From positions 6,138,001-6,202,000 of the forward strand of contig OZ020269.1 of the NCBI GenBank assembly GCA_963971225.1: a stretch of DNA of 64,000 nucleotides. The letters are read 5' to 3'. The notes under the pieces were generated by a model, which searched no databases, was not told the DNA's origin, and saw nothing but the letters and a program-made list of their open reading frames with translations. Below, piece by piece: positions 49,614 to 61,458 of the stretch. Source of the DNA: Melieria omissa. Taxonomy: Eukaryota; Arthropoda; Insecta; Diptera; Ulidiidae. How positions within the stretch are numbered: the stretch's first letter is position 1; every line of letters begins with the position of its first letter. A program made the translations under genes and the position numbers.

Positions 49614-50742
49614 ATGCCAAGAGTTAGGAGGCTGGTATTTGGGAGTGAAAGTATCTATAAATATTGCAGTTTCTTGCTATATTACTCAATTGCATCTTGG
49701 ATCTACTTTAGTCAACATTTCCAGCCCGCAAAAGCGCTGCCGCAAATTAATACTGGACATTTGCTTGACTGATAAGATGAAGTCTAGACTAAGCATTGCA
49801 AGGGAAAGCAAAGCGTGCGTAGTGACGGTTTATAATGTTATAAACAACTACAACGTGGGAAACTCCATCTACAGAGTCGAAGAATCAGGCAGAAAAAAGG
49901 GTCCAATAACCCAGAAGTGCTAAAGAGGCTTGTTAGCACATATCGGAATAAACCCACGAGGGCGATTTGAGATATTGCATCTACATCAGGCACATCACAA
50001 TCAACTGAGATGTTATATAAGCGAAGTCAAGGGTTAAGGACCTACGAACAGCAGAAAGTGCCTGACCGGTCGGAAGCAAAAGAAAAAATAGGGAAGACGC
50101 GGGCTCGAAAACTGTATGACGATTACGTAACCAAGTTCGATTGCGTGATTCTCGATAATGAAACCTACTCTTAGGTGGACTTCAAGCAGTTGCCTGGGAA
50201 TGCCTATTTCACTCAAAACAATAAGAATGGAACACAAAGAAAGTACTCCGAAGTGAAATACACAAAATTTCCAAAACGCTTCATGGATTGGCAAGCTATT
50301 TGCACCTGTGGTCTACGGAGCAAGGCGTTCATTACGACAGGAACAATAAACTCTAGAATTTATATAAAAAATATATGCAAAAACGCCATTAATTGAATAG
50401 CACAAAGGAACAGTTTTGTTTTTGCCAGACCTAGCGACAAGCCACTACTCCAGGTCAACTATGCAATGGTATGAAGGAAATTGTGTCACGGTGGTCCCAA
50501 AAGAGGCAAATCGTCCCAACTGCCTGGAACTTCGGCCTATTGAAAGATATTGGGCTGTAATGAAGCAAACTCTAAGAAAAACAAAGAAAGTTTGCAAAAA
50601 TTATGTACAGTTCCGAAATCGATGGAAGCAAGCCTATGCAATAGTCACCGAAAGTGCTGTCCAGTCTCTAACTAAGACCGCTAAGAAAAATATAAAAAAA
50701 ATGTTGCAACCACTAATTATATTTCATAAAATTTTTTTGTGA
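49614..50742 (+). pseudogene. Decayed Tc1/mariner transposase with a D37E-type signature
   Basis: Pieces of one transposase follow in order but in shifting frames. An ATG at 49614 starts MPRVRR. A helix-turn-helix region follows at about 49900-50010 (RAI-DIASTSGTSQST in parts). The first catalytic Asp region is FDCVILDNETYS at about 50140-50173, followed by a stop and VDFKQLPGNAYF. The second is FLPDLATSHYS near 50419-50451. The third is NCLELRPIERYW near 50519-50553. From the Asp of PDLA to the Glu of PIE there are 37 residues, which fits the D37E group and differs from mariner DD34D. At least two stops and several frameshifts make it inactive. I could not find its inverted ends. Confidence 0.75.
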
Positions 50743-50989
50743 ATTCGAGTTTAAGAAATGTATAATAAACTGCAGTTTATTTCAGTAAAATCAGACTATT
50801 ACTTTTTTTTAATGTATCCTTAAAAATTCTAAATTTTTTTTTAAGTGAGATAATATTGATATCAAATGAAAAGGAAATGCATTGAACTCAAAACTAATTC
50901 TCTTTCTTCATTCCAACAGAAGAAATGGGAAATTGATGAAAAATTTTATCTAAAAGTAAAGAAAAATATCGCAAAATTTCATGTTACTA

Positions 50990-51525
50990 CAGTGGGTGGT
51001 CAAGCAATTAGCACGCTTACGAAAAATCTAAATTTTCATGTTTAAGTGTATGTAAGACGTACTAAAATAGTTTTCAAATGCTTTTTGTTTTCGTGTTTGC
51101 TTAGCTTGTTTGTCCCACAGTATTTCTAATGGTATTTGTGAGGTTATGTGCCGTGACTGAGCACGATAACGGGACTTTGTTAGCAGCAGTATTAAATTTA
51201 ACATTTGTTGCAAATCTGTAATAGTGAAGTGTTCATTCGAATTGTGAAATCATTATGAGAAAATCGTGAATTTTTGGGAATAAAATAAAAAGAAAAACGA
51301 TATATTGAAAAATACTTGCATTACGGCTGGGTAATTATTGTTTAAAGTAGTTTGGAACAAATTTCTATTTTTCAAGGATGATGCAAAGTACTGTACTTTA
51401 AAAATATCTTCTCAAAATATAAATACAGATATAATTGAATTCAAAAAATAAAATTATAAGAGTTTGTTCTAAACATAAAAAGCATTTGATTGCTTGAAGC
51501 GTGCTAATTGCTTGACCACCCACTG
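50990..51525. mobile_element. Tc1/mariner-type MITE, 536 bp, perfect 29-bp ends
   Basis: The left end (50990-51018) begins CAGTGGGTGGTCAAGCAATT and is repeated exactly in reverse complement at 51497-51525. TA flanks both sides (50988-50989, 51526-51527). The CAGTG start with TA duplication is typical of Tc1-like elements. The inside is AT-rich with only a 61-residue minus-strand frame (51028-51213) that resembles no family I know. Perfect ends suggest a fairly recent insertion. It sits 250 bp downstream of the D37E relic, but the two are unlikely to be one element. Confidence 0.8.
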
Positions 51526-51527
51526 TA

Positions 51528-52195
51528 GATGGAAAATAGATTCCCCTTTGCTAACGGGAATTGACCTCAAGTAACTTCAATTCACGCACATAAATATTTA
51601 AAATTCCGTATATGTATTCGTATTTACTTTCGTGTGTTCTATGGTTTGTCACTCGGGATATGCAAACACTTTGTAATTTGTTTTACGCATGACTCACTTT
51701 TAATCATAAACATTTAATTGTATCTGAAGAAGCATCACATGATAGACAAACATTTCAGCACACAGCCACTTGTATTATAGTTATTAGTTTATAGGGAAGA
51801 ACTCGTACAAATTGATTCAGTGCAATTAATTAATTAATTTTATTTCCTTTCAAAAGCAACTCCCACTTTGATGGGTACAAATCAAATCTTATCTTAATGC
51901 AAAAAACAAAGAAGAATTTATCTAAGTTTTAAAAACCCCATAACAAATACCAGGTTCCAGTAGCGACGAGATATAGTAATTGTGATCGCTAAACAGTATG
52001 TGTATGTATTTTACTGTGTACTTTATTAGCCATGGTTGATATGGGCAATTAGCTTTTGCTTTCAATTCAATTTCGCTGCCGCTGACAGCTTTTCGCTCGC
52101 TCATTTTATTTGCAAACGTTAAAGGTGGCATTGCAAGCACAAAGGCGTGAAAAAATAAAAAACCCCACCCTGATTGTCGCCTAGAACTGTACAAC
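51528..52195. other. Non-coding AT-rich spacer
   Basis: No open frame, repeat or element end supported. Confidence 0.5.
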
Positions 52196-52831
52196 TATAT
52201 ATAGTACTATTGATAGTATCGATATTTGAATTTTTCGTCACTATCGATGGTTTTTTTGGCACTATTGATACAATCGGTTTTTTGTGACGAGACGGAAATG
52301 CCTCCAGAATGTTCTATGCTCGAAGAGCTCCCATAGATATTTCGCTGTAGTATTCAAATATAGAAATAAATATATATATATAGCAGAAACTAATCGACTG
52401 ATTGATCTGATATTCAGACACAATGGGTGGTATGTTCCGGAGAGGGTTTCTATTATTTGTTGTGTGTGGGCAAGAGGGCATGGCAACGCCCACACAACTC
52501 AAATCTATAATATAGAATAACGGTGGATTTATAAGTCGGAGCCCATTGAAATTTGGTACTGGAACTGGATGAAACTGTTGTTCCACTGGAGAAATCTCAT
52601 GGGCTTTGGAAAAGTGGCACATGAAGGACAATCGGCCAAGTCTCTACTTGGACGCACCCTTTAACTGAAAAAATGGGGTGGACATTGAACGAAGGCCACG
52701 CTCCTTGAAATTTTTATTATGAAATACCTTCGGAACTACAAGTCTTATAGCATTGAAACAGGTAAACTGATACTATCGATCTCTTTCACTCCAACTATCG
52801 CAAATGTCGAATAGGCCAACTATCGATAGTT
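52196..52831. repeat. Dispersed copies of the GGGCGTGGC repeat, flanked by ATCGAT motifs
   Basis: Two units similar to the array at 25652-26290 are present. One runs from about 52466 (AACGCCCACACAACTC, then AAATCTATAATATAGAAT, TTATAAGTCGGAGCCCATTG and AAATTTGGTACTGG). The other runs from about 52690 (GGCCACGCTCC, CCTTCGGAACTACAAGTC, TAGCATTGAAACAGG). TATCGATA or close forms sit on both sides (52217-52224, about 52241, about 52774, 52821-52828). Confidence 0.6.
52818..52831. promoter_or_regulatory. Palindrome AACTATCGATAGTT containing a DRE (TATCGATA)
   Basis: A perfect 14-bp palindrome with the core TATCGATA, the DREF/BEAF-32 binding sequence of flies. No gene start is firmly established next to it, so its use as a promoter element is open. 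Confidence 0.4.
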
Positions 52832-54955
52832 TCCCACCTCAACTGTCGCCAAACACTCGTCAAAATGAGCGCACGATACCAGCAAACCGCGAAACGCGGC
52901 ACAACGCAACCAATCAACAACTCTCTCCGTGAAGACAGTAAAACACGTAGATAAGACGCACAAAAGATAGCTGGAAACCGGCCTGTATTTGTGGATCTAT
53001 TCGAAACAGTTTCTCTCCTTCGCATAACGTTAGCGTGTTTTGCTCTGGGTTCAGGGTTCCGCTTTTTGGTGCATAACAACTTCGCTACTCACTACGCTAC
53101 TCGCTACGGACAGTATCTCTGCCAGTAAAAGATCAACGTACCATTCTGCGTACTTGAAACAATTATGGTTTGCAGCGTTTTTAGCTCACATTTTCGTTCT
53201 ACACACAGTGTACGCAGTTAAAAAAGAGTTGATTTGATAAATTAATTCTATAGCCAACCGCTCATTACGGTATGATGCAATTCAAATTGCGACTGCCTGC
53301 CTGTCTGACGTACGTTTTCATTCCTGGCAATCGCATTGCCAAAGATAAGCCGCATTCAACAAACATCAAAAATCATCCAACAAGTTTTATTTCGAATTTA
53401 CGAGTAACTATTCAACAATATGAACGAACCGGCGAGAAGAACAACAACAACACGCTTGCTTTTCTTCACTCGATATAGAACGTGTTTGCGTGAATCGAGT
53501 TAGCCGCTAATTAAACCACTTTCAGTTTTTTTAAACTAATAATTAGCATAAAAAGAAGATAGCCAGCATATTTGAATGTCGCTTTGAATTAAAATATTTC
53601 AAGGCTTCACGAGATGCTTTTCCCGTACGGGCCGAGTATTTGCGCTGCGACTAAGCACTTCAAGCTCTGGTGGCCCGTAGAACCTCTAATAAGTTAAAAC
53701 CAGCTTTTCGATACATGCATGTAGCACGTGGATGGCAATGCTACACCAACAAAGTTGTAGCACACGACGTAAATTTTATCTAAAAACTGTTATGTTATCA
53801 CCAATAAAATGTTTGTTTTTGTCACTAGATATTAGAGTTCGTAAAATAAAGACTGAGGGAAGAAGAAATTGAAAGCACCCGAAACATTTAAGATATGTGT
53901 TAGGAAAAATTTGGCAATATCTGTGTTGACATTAGACGTCAGTTTTAGAAAGACACATCGGTCTTTAAAAGTGCTTTAGATCTCCGATTCGGACAACACT
54001 ACTGCTCATACTCTGTGTGCTCCGTCTCGTTGGTTTTACTCGGAATGTTTCCTTAAATGTTTATTCCAACACTTTTATTATCTAGTATATCTAGTTTAAT
54101 CTCTGCTGAAATGAGGTAATCTGGCACTTGGAGTAAATAAGATGACCATGACATGGGTTGACGGAAGTTCCTAATCAACTCAAATAAAGCGTGGCATAAA
54201 ATAATTCATTTGGAAGTATAGAAATTTTATAAAGTTTCAATGGACTAAGTTACGATTTTTTGTATGCATCTTAAAATTGATGCCAGTATATTTTTTGATT
54301 GAGTTTACGAGCCAAATCGTGTTATTATTTTAGGTAATTTGTCACGAATTCGTACTTCGCCATATGTTCTCAAATATGGAACGAAAAGCAACGCACAAAA
54401 AAAGTCGGAATCTTATTCAGTGAGATTAAAACAATATTTTATTGTTGTTTTTTTTCGTGTACCCTTCAATCTCAAGGTGACGTTGCAAAAATTTGTCACG
54501 AACAAGTGGAAATTTCTCAAATTTTGTATGGTCCTACTAACAGCTTGTATAGCAAATTGTGTACTCTGATGGTGAGGTGGGTGTGAATTGTACTGTTGTA
54601 CAACTTCAACTTTCACTTCAAGGAACAACTGTTCAAACAACTAGTTCATTTACAGTGTCTACTGATAAACCCAGGAATGATGGGTGTGCAGCGTTGTGAC
54701 GATATCTATGAGTAGCACTCAAATGAACAATTTCTAATATTTACTTATGGTAGAAGAATGCAGGTTGATTGCAATTACTTTCAGCTCGACCATGTCTTCA
54801 CGATAACAGAGGCATAATCAATATGAGTTTATATGGCAACATGAGAATAGTTTCAAGTGGGTGCATCAAAGATTGGTTTATGAAAGGGTCATAAACGATT
54901 TCATTCGAAACTTATAGGGTTTACGTATAAACAACTACAATAAGCAATGGCTCAC
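52832..54955 (-). other. Presumed intron of the minus-strand gene, otherwise non-coding
   Basis: A splice donor GTGAGC starts at 54955 on the minus strand, so this stretch and possibly everything further left is intronic for that gene. No downstream exon could be identified. A 29-codon frame at 52865 with a good start context is noted in the findings. Confidence 0.45.
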
Positions 54956-56134
54956 CTGCATAATGGGATACGAGATGCGTCCCTTGCCTAGACGTTCAAT
55001 GATGACCAACTTCTCCACATCGGTTATGACGGCGGCTATGTTCGACGACGACAGCACGGGTCGTGGCGGCGGCGCAATCGGCACAAAGTCCTTATTGCGT
55101 TCGGCAAAGTTGCGGTCGAAGGAGCTGCGTCGATCACTGTAGGAACGATGATAATGATGGCGCCCGTTGTTGTTGTGTTTGTTATGGCCGTTGCCGTGGT
55201 GCCCACTGTCCACCGAGGCGACGGACATCACAGAAGTACGGCCACTGTACTCGCCACCGCCCACATATGATTTGGACTTGCGATATTGGCGACCGCCAAC
55301 CGGCGCCGGAGCGGCAAAAATCGCCGTCGTCTTTGAGCATTTGGCGCATGGCACTGTCAAGGCGGCTGTCAGCAGATCACTGGCGCTCATAGGTGTTGCT
55401 ATTGTCGATGTAATGTTCGCATCGGACACATCCAGATCGATGACGGAGTCAACTTCGAAGCTGTCATCATCGTAGTCATCGGCATTGGCGGCATTATCAG
55501 ACTTTTGTGTTTGACTCTTATGGAGGCCGACAGCAGCAGATTTCTTGTTGTTGATGCTGTTGCTGTTCGTATATATTCGGGTGGTCCTGGTCTTGTTGTT
55601 GTTGTGCAGGCCAACAGTTTCGGCATAAGTACTCCCCAAATTGTGGTTTGTATTGGTAAAGGTGGTAGTGGTGTTGTTGGCTGCAATTGCAACAATTTTC
55701 GCCGGCTGTTGCAGACTACCGCTTCCGCCATTGCTACTTTTAATCAAATTGTTATCCTTGTCACCACCGTTGTTGTTATTGTTGCTGTAATTGCTGTTTG
55801 TGTTTGCTATCGATTTGCGCTGTTGTTGTGTTTTTGTGTTGTTACCTTGATTTGATTGTTTTCCATTGTTGTTATTGTTGTTACTGTTGTTGTTCTTGTT
55901 CTTCTGTTGTGTTGTTACTGTTGCATTGTTTTGAGTGTTGTTAGTGTTGACTTTCTTATTATTGCTGCCATTTTTGTTGCTGTGATTGTTTGTCGCCGTC
56001 GTGTGTTTTTGCTTTGGTCCAGTGCACTGTATGGCTGTGGTCAATGCCGATGTTGCTGCTGCACCTGTCACTGATTTCTGCTCAACAACGCCGGCATTCC
56101 GCTGCTTCGATTTATTCGTCTTGTTGTTCACCAT
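54956..56134 (-). CDS. First coding exon of an unidentified Asn/Gln-rich protein (393 codons, continues)
   Basis: The ATG at 56134 is the first ATG downstream of the predicted start site, and 393 codons follow to a canonical donor: CAG at the exon end, GTGAGC after it, phase 0 (the last residues are RISYPIMQ). Residues 45-135 are Asn-rich with Gln and Ser/Thr runs. Residues 218-238 are acidic (DDYDDDSFEVDSVIDLDVSD). A CAKC pair lies at 263-266. Residues 282-345 are Ser/Arg/Tyr-rich (RKSKSYVGGGEYSGRTSVMS, HYHRSYSDRRSSFDRN). Residues 346-364 include KDFVPIAPPPRPV, a proline stretch that could bind an SH3 or WW domain. There is no signal peptide or membrane segment. The final part (DVEKLVIIERLGKGRISYPI) looks folded and probably begins a domain encoded in the next exon. 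I do not recognise the gene. The design fits a long, neuron- or signalling-type gene with large introns. Confidence 0.8.
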
Positions 56135-56359
56135 TGCTGTGCGAGCGTGTCCTCAACACGCTGACAACACGTGAGTAATTTGCTGCCACTCGATTGCACT
56201 GCTCGTCGTCGGCCACGCAACTTCTGCTCGCTGCTGTCGTTGTTCTTGCCGCTGGCCCGATCTTCTATTGCCAAAACAGCAACTGTGGAATTTTTGTCAC
56301 TCAACTGTTGGGCCGAAACCAAAACGACGCAATACTCCGCTAGCGACGCACTTGTGGGT
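56135..56359 (-). other. 5' UTR of the minus-strand gene
   Basis: Between the predicted start site and the ATG at 56134 there are about 225 bases with no other ATG on the minus strand, which fits a leader that allows scanning to that ATG. Possible splice sites inside were not examined further. Confidence 0.5.
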
Positions 56360-56389
56360 GATTATACCCCACGACAACTCCTATTTATA
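56354..56389 (-). promoter_or_regulatory. Core promoter: TATA box and initiator
   Basis: TATAAATA lies on the minus strand at 56382-56389. Thirty bases downstream is TCACCC, with the A at 56359 as likely +1; it partly matches the fly initiator TCAGTY. Spacing and orientation fit the coding exon at 54956-56134. No downstream promoter element was seen at +28. Confidence 0.6.
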
Positions 56390-57575
56390 ACTGTTCCTCT
56401 CGACGTTCTTTTGCTCAGCTTTAATTTGTTGTTGCAGTAGGGTCTATCGTCCGCTGTTGATTTACTAGCGGTTGACGTTGGTAATGGTGGCAAAACGGTG
56501 GTAATGGTGGTCTGACGCCGGTGGCTGGGCTGTGCTCACTTTGCCGCCGCACTGTCAACGTTTACACTCGCCTGACGCTAGTTGCTCGCTCGCTAGTCGT
56601 CAGCGAGCCGAGTTGACATGCGCAATTTACGTTTCGGCGAAATTCTTTCGTTTTGCCTCGCTTTACCGCCTGACCGTGCTGCTGCTCGCGTTAGTCGGCG
56701 TTCTGGCTGCGCCTCCGCCTCAGCCTTCGCTGCCAACAATCGCCCACAACAGTGAGCTTTTTTAATGAAATTGTTTTTGCGTTTGTTCTCGTGGTCGTTG
56801 TCGTTGCGGCTCTAACTCCTGTGTTTGTTGTTGTTCTGCTGTTGTTCTTTTCTTTTGTACGTTCTGTTGCTGATGTTGTTCGCATACAAAAAGCTTTCAC
56901 TATGCTGTAGCTGGTGTCGCTTTTGTTTTAATTGTTTTTGTGTTTGGTGTTGTTTTGTTTTGTTCCTATCGGGAAATTGTTCTTGTTTTGCTAAGCAACT
57001 TTATTTTGCTTCGACGTTGCTGTTGGTTTTTCCAGCGGTGTTGTTCTATTGTTTTCTAATGCAAATACTAAAATCAAAACAACAACAAATAATATCTAAT
57101 AAGTTTCATTCTCACATTTCATTTCACATTTGAATCAATCGGCGGCCGCTTATTAAAATTCGCGTCCGGTCTATGTCTGTGTCGTCTGTCGTTGTCATTT
57201 CCTGCACCCGCACTATCGCCCCTTTCTACCATCTACGGTTTTATTCTTATCGCTGAATTTATCAACCACACTTTTATAATATTTTTTACTGGCGTTTCGT
57301 GTTTACTTCTTCTTCATTATAACAAAAAGCAATTCAATAAATACTGTAAAACAAAAGCAAAACAAGTTGAACAAACATGCGCCTAACGCAAATTCCCATT
57401 GTCGTCGGCTGGTAGGTGACACACGACACACTACACAGTGCGTCAGCCGCTTACCCGTTGCACCGCGCAAAGTTGCCGGCACATGAGCGGTGCGTGGCAG
57501 CTTCTGTTGCCTCGCAGTGGAGTGTCCATCTATCGTTGGTCAGTGTGCCCACACACTCGTATTTGCGCGCAAATA
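56390..57575. other. Upstream region of the minus-strand gene, non-coding
   Basis: GC-richer near the promoter (56.4-56.75 kb), then rich in TGTT/TTGTTG runs to about 57.1 kb, then AT-rich. Frames here are simple-sequence frames without domains. CGAGCGAGC-type motifs are present on the minus strand near 56585-56605. Confidence 0.5.
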
Positions 57576-59236
57576 CACTAGTCAGAATAAGTTTGCGTAC
57601 AGGCAAGTCAAAAATATTTTATGATTAATTTTGACCTCAAAAATGGGTTCTCTGTTTATAAAAACGTATCCACATTATTCATATATGCCTTAACTGCACT
57701 TTTTGTTCTGTTTTAGATGAATTAAAATAATAATTTTCCATGTATTCGTATTTATTGACAATATAGTCACAAAACGGTGCAGAATAAGTTTGCGTACAAA
57801 ACTAATAACGGGAACTTCCGGTTATGCTCTTTATTTTTTTTGGAAAAATTGTATTCCATTGAACAGTAAACGGACTTGTAAGTTATTTGGAACCGTATAT
57901 GTGCTTGAAATTTTATAGAAAGCAATAGAATTCAACAGAAAAATATTAAAAATGGATAAAGAATAATCTTACAAAAACTTTTCAAAATTGACAAAAAATT
58001 TCATGAAATTAGGGAAACTTTTGGGAGAGCACATTCATCATTTCAAAAAGCCATCTTAAATCTAAAAAAAAAACAGAAAATCTTGTTTGGTTACTACGAT
58101 CTGACCATTTTCTTAAGTTACCCGAGCAAGAGGATTCGATTGTTTGCGATCAGTGCATCACAATCTAAGGCTAGTTGCATCCAATATCTTCAGGAATGTA
58201 CAGAAATATTTTATAAACCCCATTAGCAGTGACTTTATAAGAAAAGTTCTGAAAAAAACATACTTCCCCTACATAACAGCATGTAAGAAGCCCATATTTA
58301 GCTTACATACAAGGAGCACAGAATTGCTTTCGTAAAAGAGTCCATCAAGGAGTCTAAAAAACCGGATTTCCGGGACGAAATGTTGTTATCTATAGAAAGT
58401 GGGACCTTTAATTATTATCTGATAATGGTTTGGCATATTTGGCATTAAAAGGCATCAACTAATTTGAGCAGGATCCTGTTAATAACAAAAATCTGAAATT
58501 AACAGTGAAGCATAGCATATGTGGAGATATGGTATGGGGCTGCATGTCAGGAAAAGGAGTGAGCAGGCTGTGTTGTTTTATTCAGAAATGCTTCCGGGGG
58601 GTTATTTACATATTCTAAAAGCATATGTAAGCCAAGGTTTCAAAACTTTGGATCAGATTCCTACATATCTTTTCAACCTTAGCGCGCAATGCATACGATG
58701 CGAAGCTATGTTTGCTATTAACTGGCTCAACAAAGTTGCAAAAGTCCCTCCCTAGTCACCTACCGTGCATCTAATTGAGTATATAAGGGGTTCAGTTAAA
58801 CCCTGAGCCCAACAACACTCCATCTTCTAAGATATAGTTAACCTATACAACAATTCAAGGATATAACAAAATAACCGCTGAAAAAACACCGAATTTAAAA
58901 AAATTTGCGCCAAAACTTCTGCAGGGAGTTCAAGCGAGAAAAAAAAATTCACAAAGTTATTAATTTTTGGACAAAACTTAGTTTCAATTGAATTTTAACT
59001 ACATAATCTCATCTTGTACGCAAACTTTTTCTGAGGTGAATTCATAACATATTTTGTTTTTGGCCCTCCTTTTACAGTTTGGTCAAGTTTTTGTTATTAT
59101 TATCTTAATGGAATAAAAGAACTAAGTTTACGCAAAAAATAAAAAATATTTTGTTTTTGAAAAATTACTTTAAGTGATTTATTTTTCATATGAAAAAACT
59201 ACGTACCCCTTGTACGCAAACTTATTCTGACTAGTG
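57576..59236 (+). mobile_element. Tc1-family transposon relic, 1661 bp, with IR/DR ends
   Basis: The two ends are perfect 26-bp inverted repeats starting CACTAGTCAGAATAAGTTTG (57576-57601 and 59211-59236), flanked by TA. An inner copy of the same end, CAGAATAAGTTTGCGTACAA, lies at 57780-57799 and its partner in reverse (TTGTACGCAAAC, TTTTTCTG) at about 59014-59033. Double ends of this kind (IR/DR) are known in Tc1 elements such as Paris and Minos. Transposase pieces are visible: MVWGCMSGKGV near 58529-58561, typical of Tc1 catalytic cores, then a degenerate end with SPPSLVTYRASN-type remains of the third catalytic region. Many stops and shifts make the transposase dead. Confidence 0.85.
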
Positions 59237-59454
59237 TATATCTGTCCGCATGGCTGTGTGGCTCAGAAATCAGTGCGCACGACAGACGGTCGGTCAGCCT
59301 GACGCTTAACCCATGTGACCCATTTGCGGTTTCCACAGTTTTAAAAGCATAATAAGTAAGGTAACAGTGTAATTGGGTACAATACGAAACAGTTTTCATA
59401 TGGTCGTAAAAGGGTTAAACTATTGACCTTAGAAAGACAATACAGCACACTTCA

Positions 59455-59665
59455 GTGGCCGTAAGGAATAACAGCCAAAGTCGATTTTATGAAATTTTCA
59501 GGAGAGCACTTTTAATAAATTTTAGATTTTTGGGCGTAAAACATTCATTTTATGAACAAAAGCCATCGAATTTTGTTAGTCGCACATTTGGAAACGACGA
59601 ATGCAATGGTGGTAATAACTCAATTTTGTTCTAACTCGACTTTGGCTGTTATTCCTGACGGCCAC
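59455..59665. mobile_element. Short MITE, 211 bp, 30-bp inverted ends
   Basis: The left end begins GTGGCCGTAAGGAATAACAG (59455-59484) and the right end (59636-59665) is its reverse complement over 30 bases with one mismatch. If the ends include the adjacent CA/AG they would start CAGTGG or CTGTGG, in the style of hAT elements. No clear target duplication could be seen. There is no coding capacity. Confidence 0.6.
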
Positions 59666-61458
59666 AGACTTGTTGGTATTCATTCGTTTATTATAAACGT
59701 TATACCAATAAATTTTAAAATGAAATACTATATTACGAATATGCAATAAATTCATTTTACGAGTATTAATGAAATTACTTCATTTATGGAGAATGTTTTT
59801 GCTGATAATGAATAAATTGATAAAGAGAAATAAATGTTTATAAACAAATTTACAACTTGTCGTACAGAATCGGCGTAGAGTTTACGTAATTAAAAAGTAG
59901 AAAAGTTGTCAGTGGTGTCAGTTTTATACTACGAGTATATGCACATCTGGAATCTTTTTGACTACGCAGATGCCATGAAACAGTGAATAGAGTGAGGCTT
60001 ACCATCGCAATACTCATAAATCAAGTAAATGCTTCCAAGAAAAGGGATCTCAATGAGAAATGAGTTTCAAAATTTTGCCAAAATGCTATAATTTGCAAAC
60101 TACTATAATTTGCATGGCTCTGTATCGATCTAAATATAAACCATGCTCATAACAAACGCGTGGCGTGGCATTTGAGATAAACAAATGGCAACACCTTAAA
60201 CGCAAAACAAGATTATTTTTTGCATATAAGCAAAGATTCGTTTTATTTCTGCGCAGTGTTTGAATCGAGCAAATATTACTAAAAAATATATATAAATTGT
60301 ATTAACCCGTGTGTATGTAAACATGTTGGCGTCGTGGTATAAAGTGCTCTGTCTGCTCTCTCTTGTTTCTTTCATATTTCTGGCGCACTTCACAATAAAG
60401 TAGCCCACAATAGTGGCCGGTGACTTGTGAATACACACAGCAAATCAAAAGCTTAAGCTGCCAATTGACATTTACGCGTCCACATCAATGAATAGACGCT
60501 CATATGGGTATTCATTCACCTGAACTAGAAGCGAATAAATAAGTCAGGTTAGTTCATCACCAACGAACAACTGGGTTAGCAATATAAAAACTTTAAGCTG
60601 CAAACTGTGTGTTGCTTGATTTTGTGAAGCTTGCATTGCTAACGGTAGTAACGCTGCTTAATTCGAAGCTCCATAAGCACATATGGGATCTACAGGTGTT
60701 AATGCCAACGTAGCGCTGAGCCGGAAGACAGTTACAAATGATATAGCAATGAAAACTGATTCCGGTTTTTTTGGAAACAAATTTTATTATAGAAATACAA
60801 ATTAAACAAGTCCGACTACGAGCGCGACTACGTCCAGGCTGCATAGGTTTTGTTTTGCTAATAGGCTTTGTTTTTGTTTCTGTTAACTTGGACACAACCT
60901 ACAACATATCAAGTGATGGTTGCAGAAAACAAGTGAGGTTAGGGACTGGGAAATTGTTAACAAGTGCAACACATTACATTGAAATTGTCTCCTTTCGGAA
61001 CCAGCGCAATTGAAAAAGGTTTTCCCTGCGCGTTGGCTTATTAAAAAGATTACACATTTTTACGAAAAATATCAATAAGTATAAGTTATTATTGCCTTAA
61101 TTATTTGGAAAAAGAACCCACTGACAAGCGCTTCATTATCAAAACACATACGCACATGTAAAGTCCATAAAGTTTTCCCCGCAAATACAAACAAAAAATT
61201 CCCCTAATATGACGAACACGCTCTCCAACACAAAGTGCAATCTATCATGCAACTTTCAACACTAGAAAGACAATTGCCGTAATTTTGACCGTTTTGTATT
61301 TATATTTTGCTTTGATGACTTTTATTTTTTTTATCCGGTTCTACAACTAGTTCAACAATTAGGGTTCTACAATTACAATTAACCAAATCTGATGTGTACT
61401 TTTCGAGATATCATAGTCTTTGTAGGCAAGGATAACTTGCGGTCTTTCTAGTGTTAAA
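59666..61458. other. Non-coding AT-rich region
   Basis: Short frames only; no transposon ends or RNA gene supported. Confidence 0.5.

Noticed and set aside
59306..59418. TTAACCC...GGGTTAA pair suggesting a tiny piggyBac-like element
   Set aside because: The sequences inside the two ends match only weakly, and TTAACCC is common in this window by chance.
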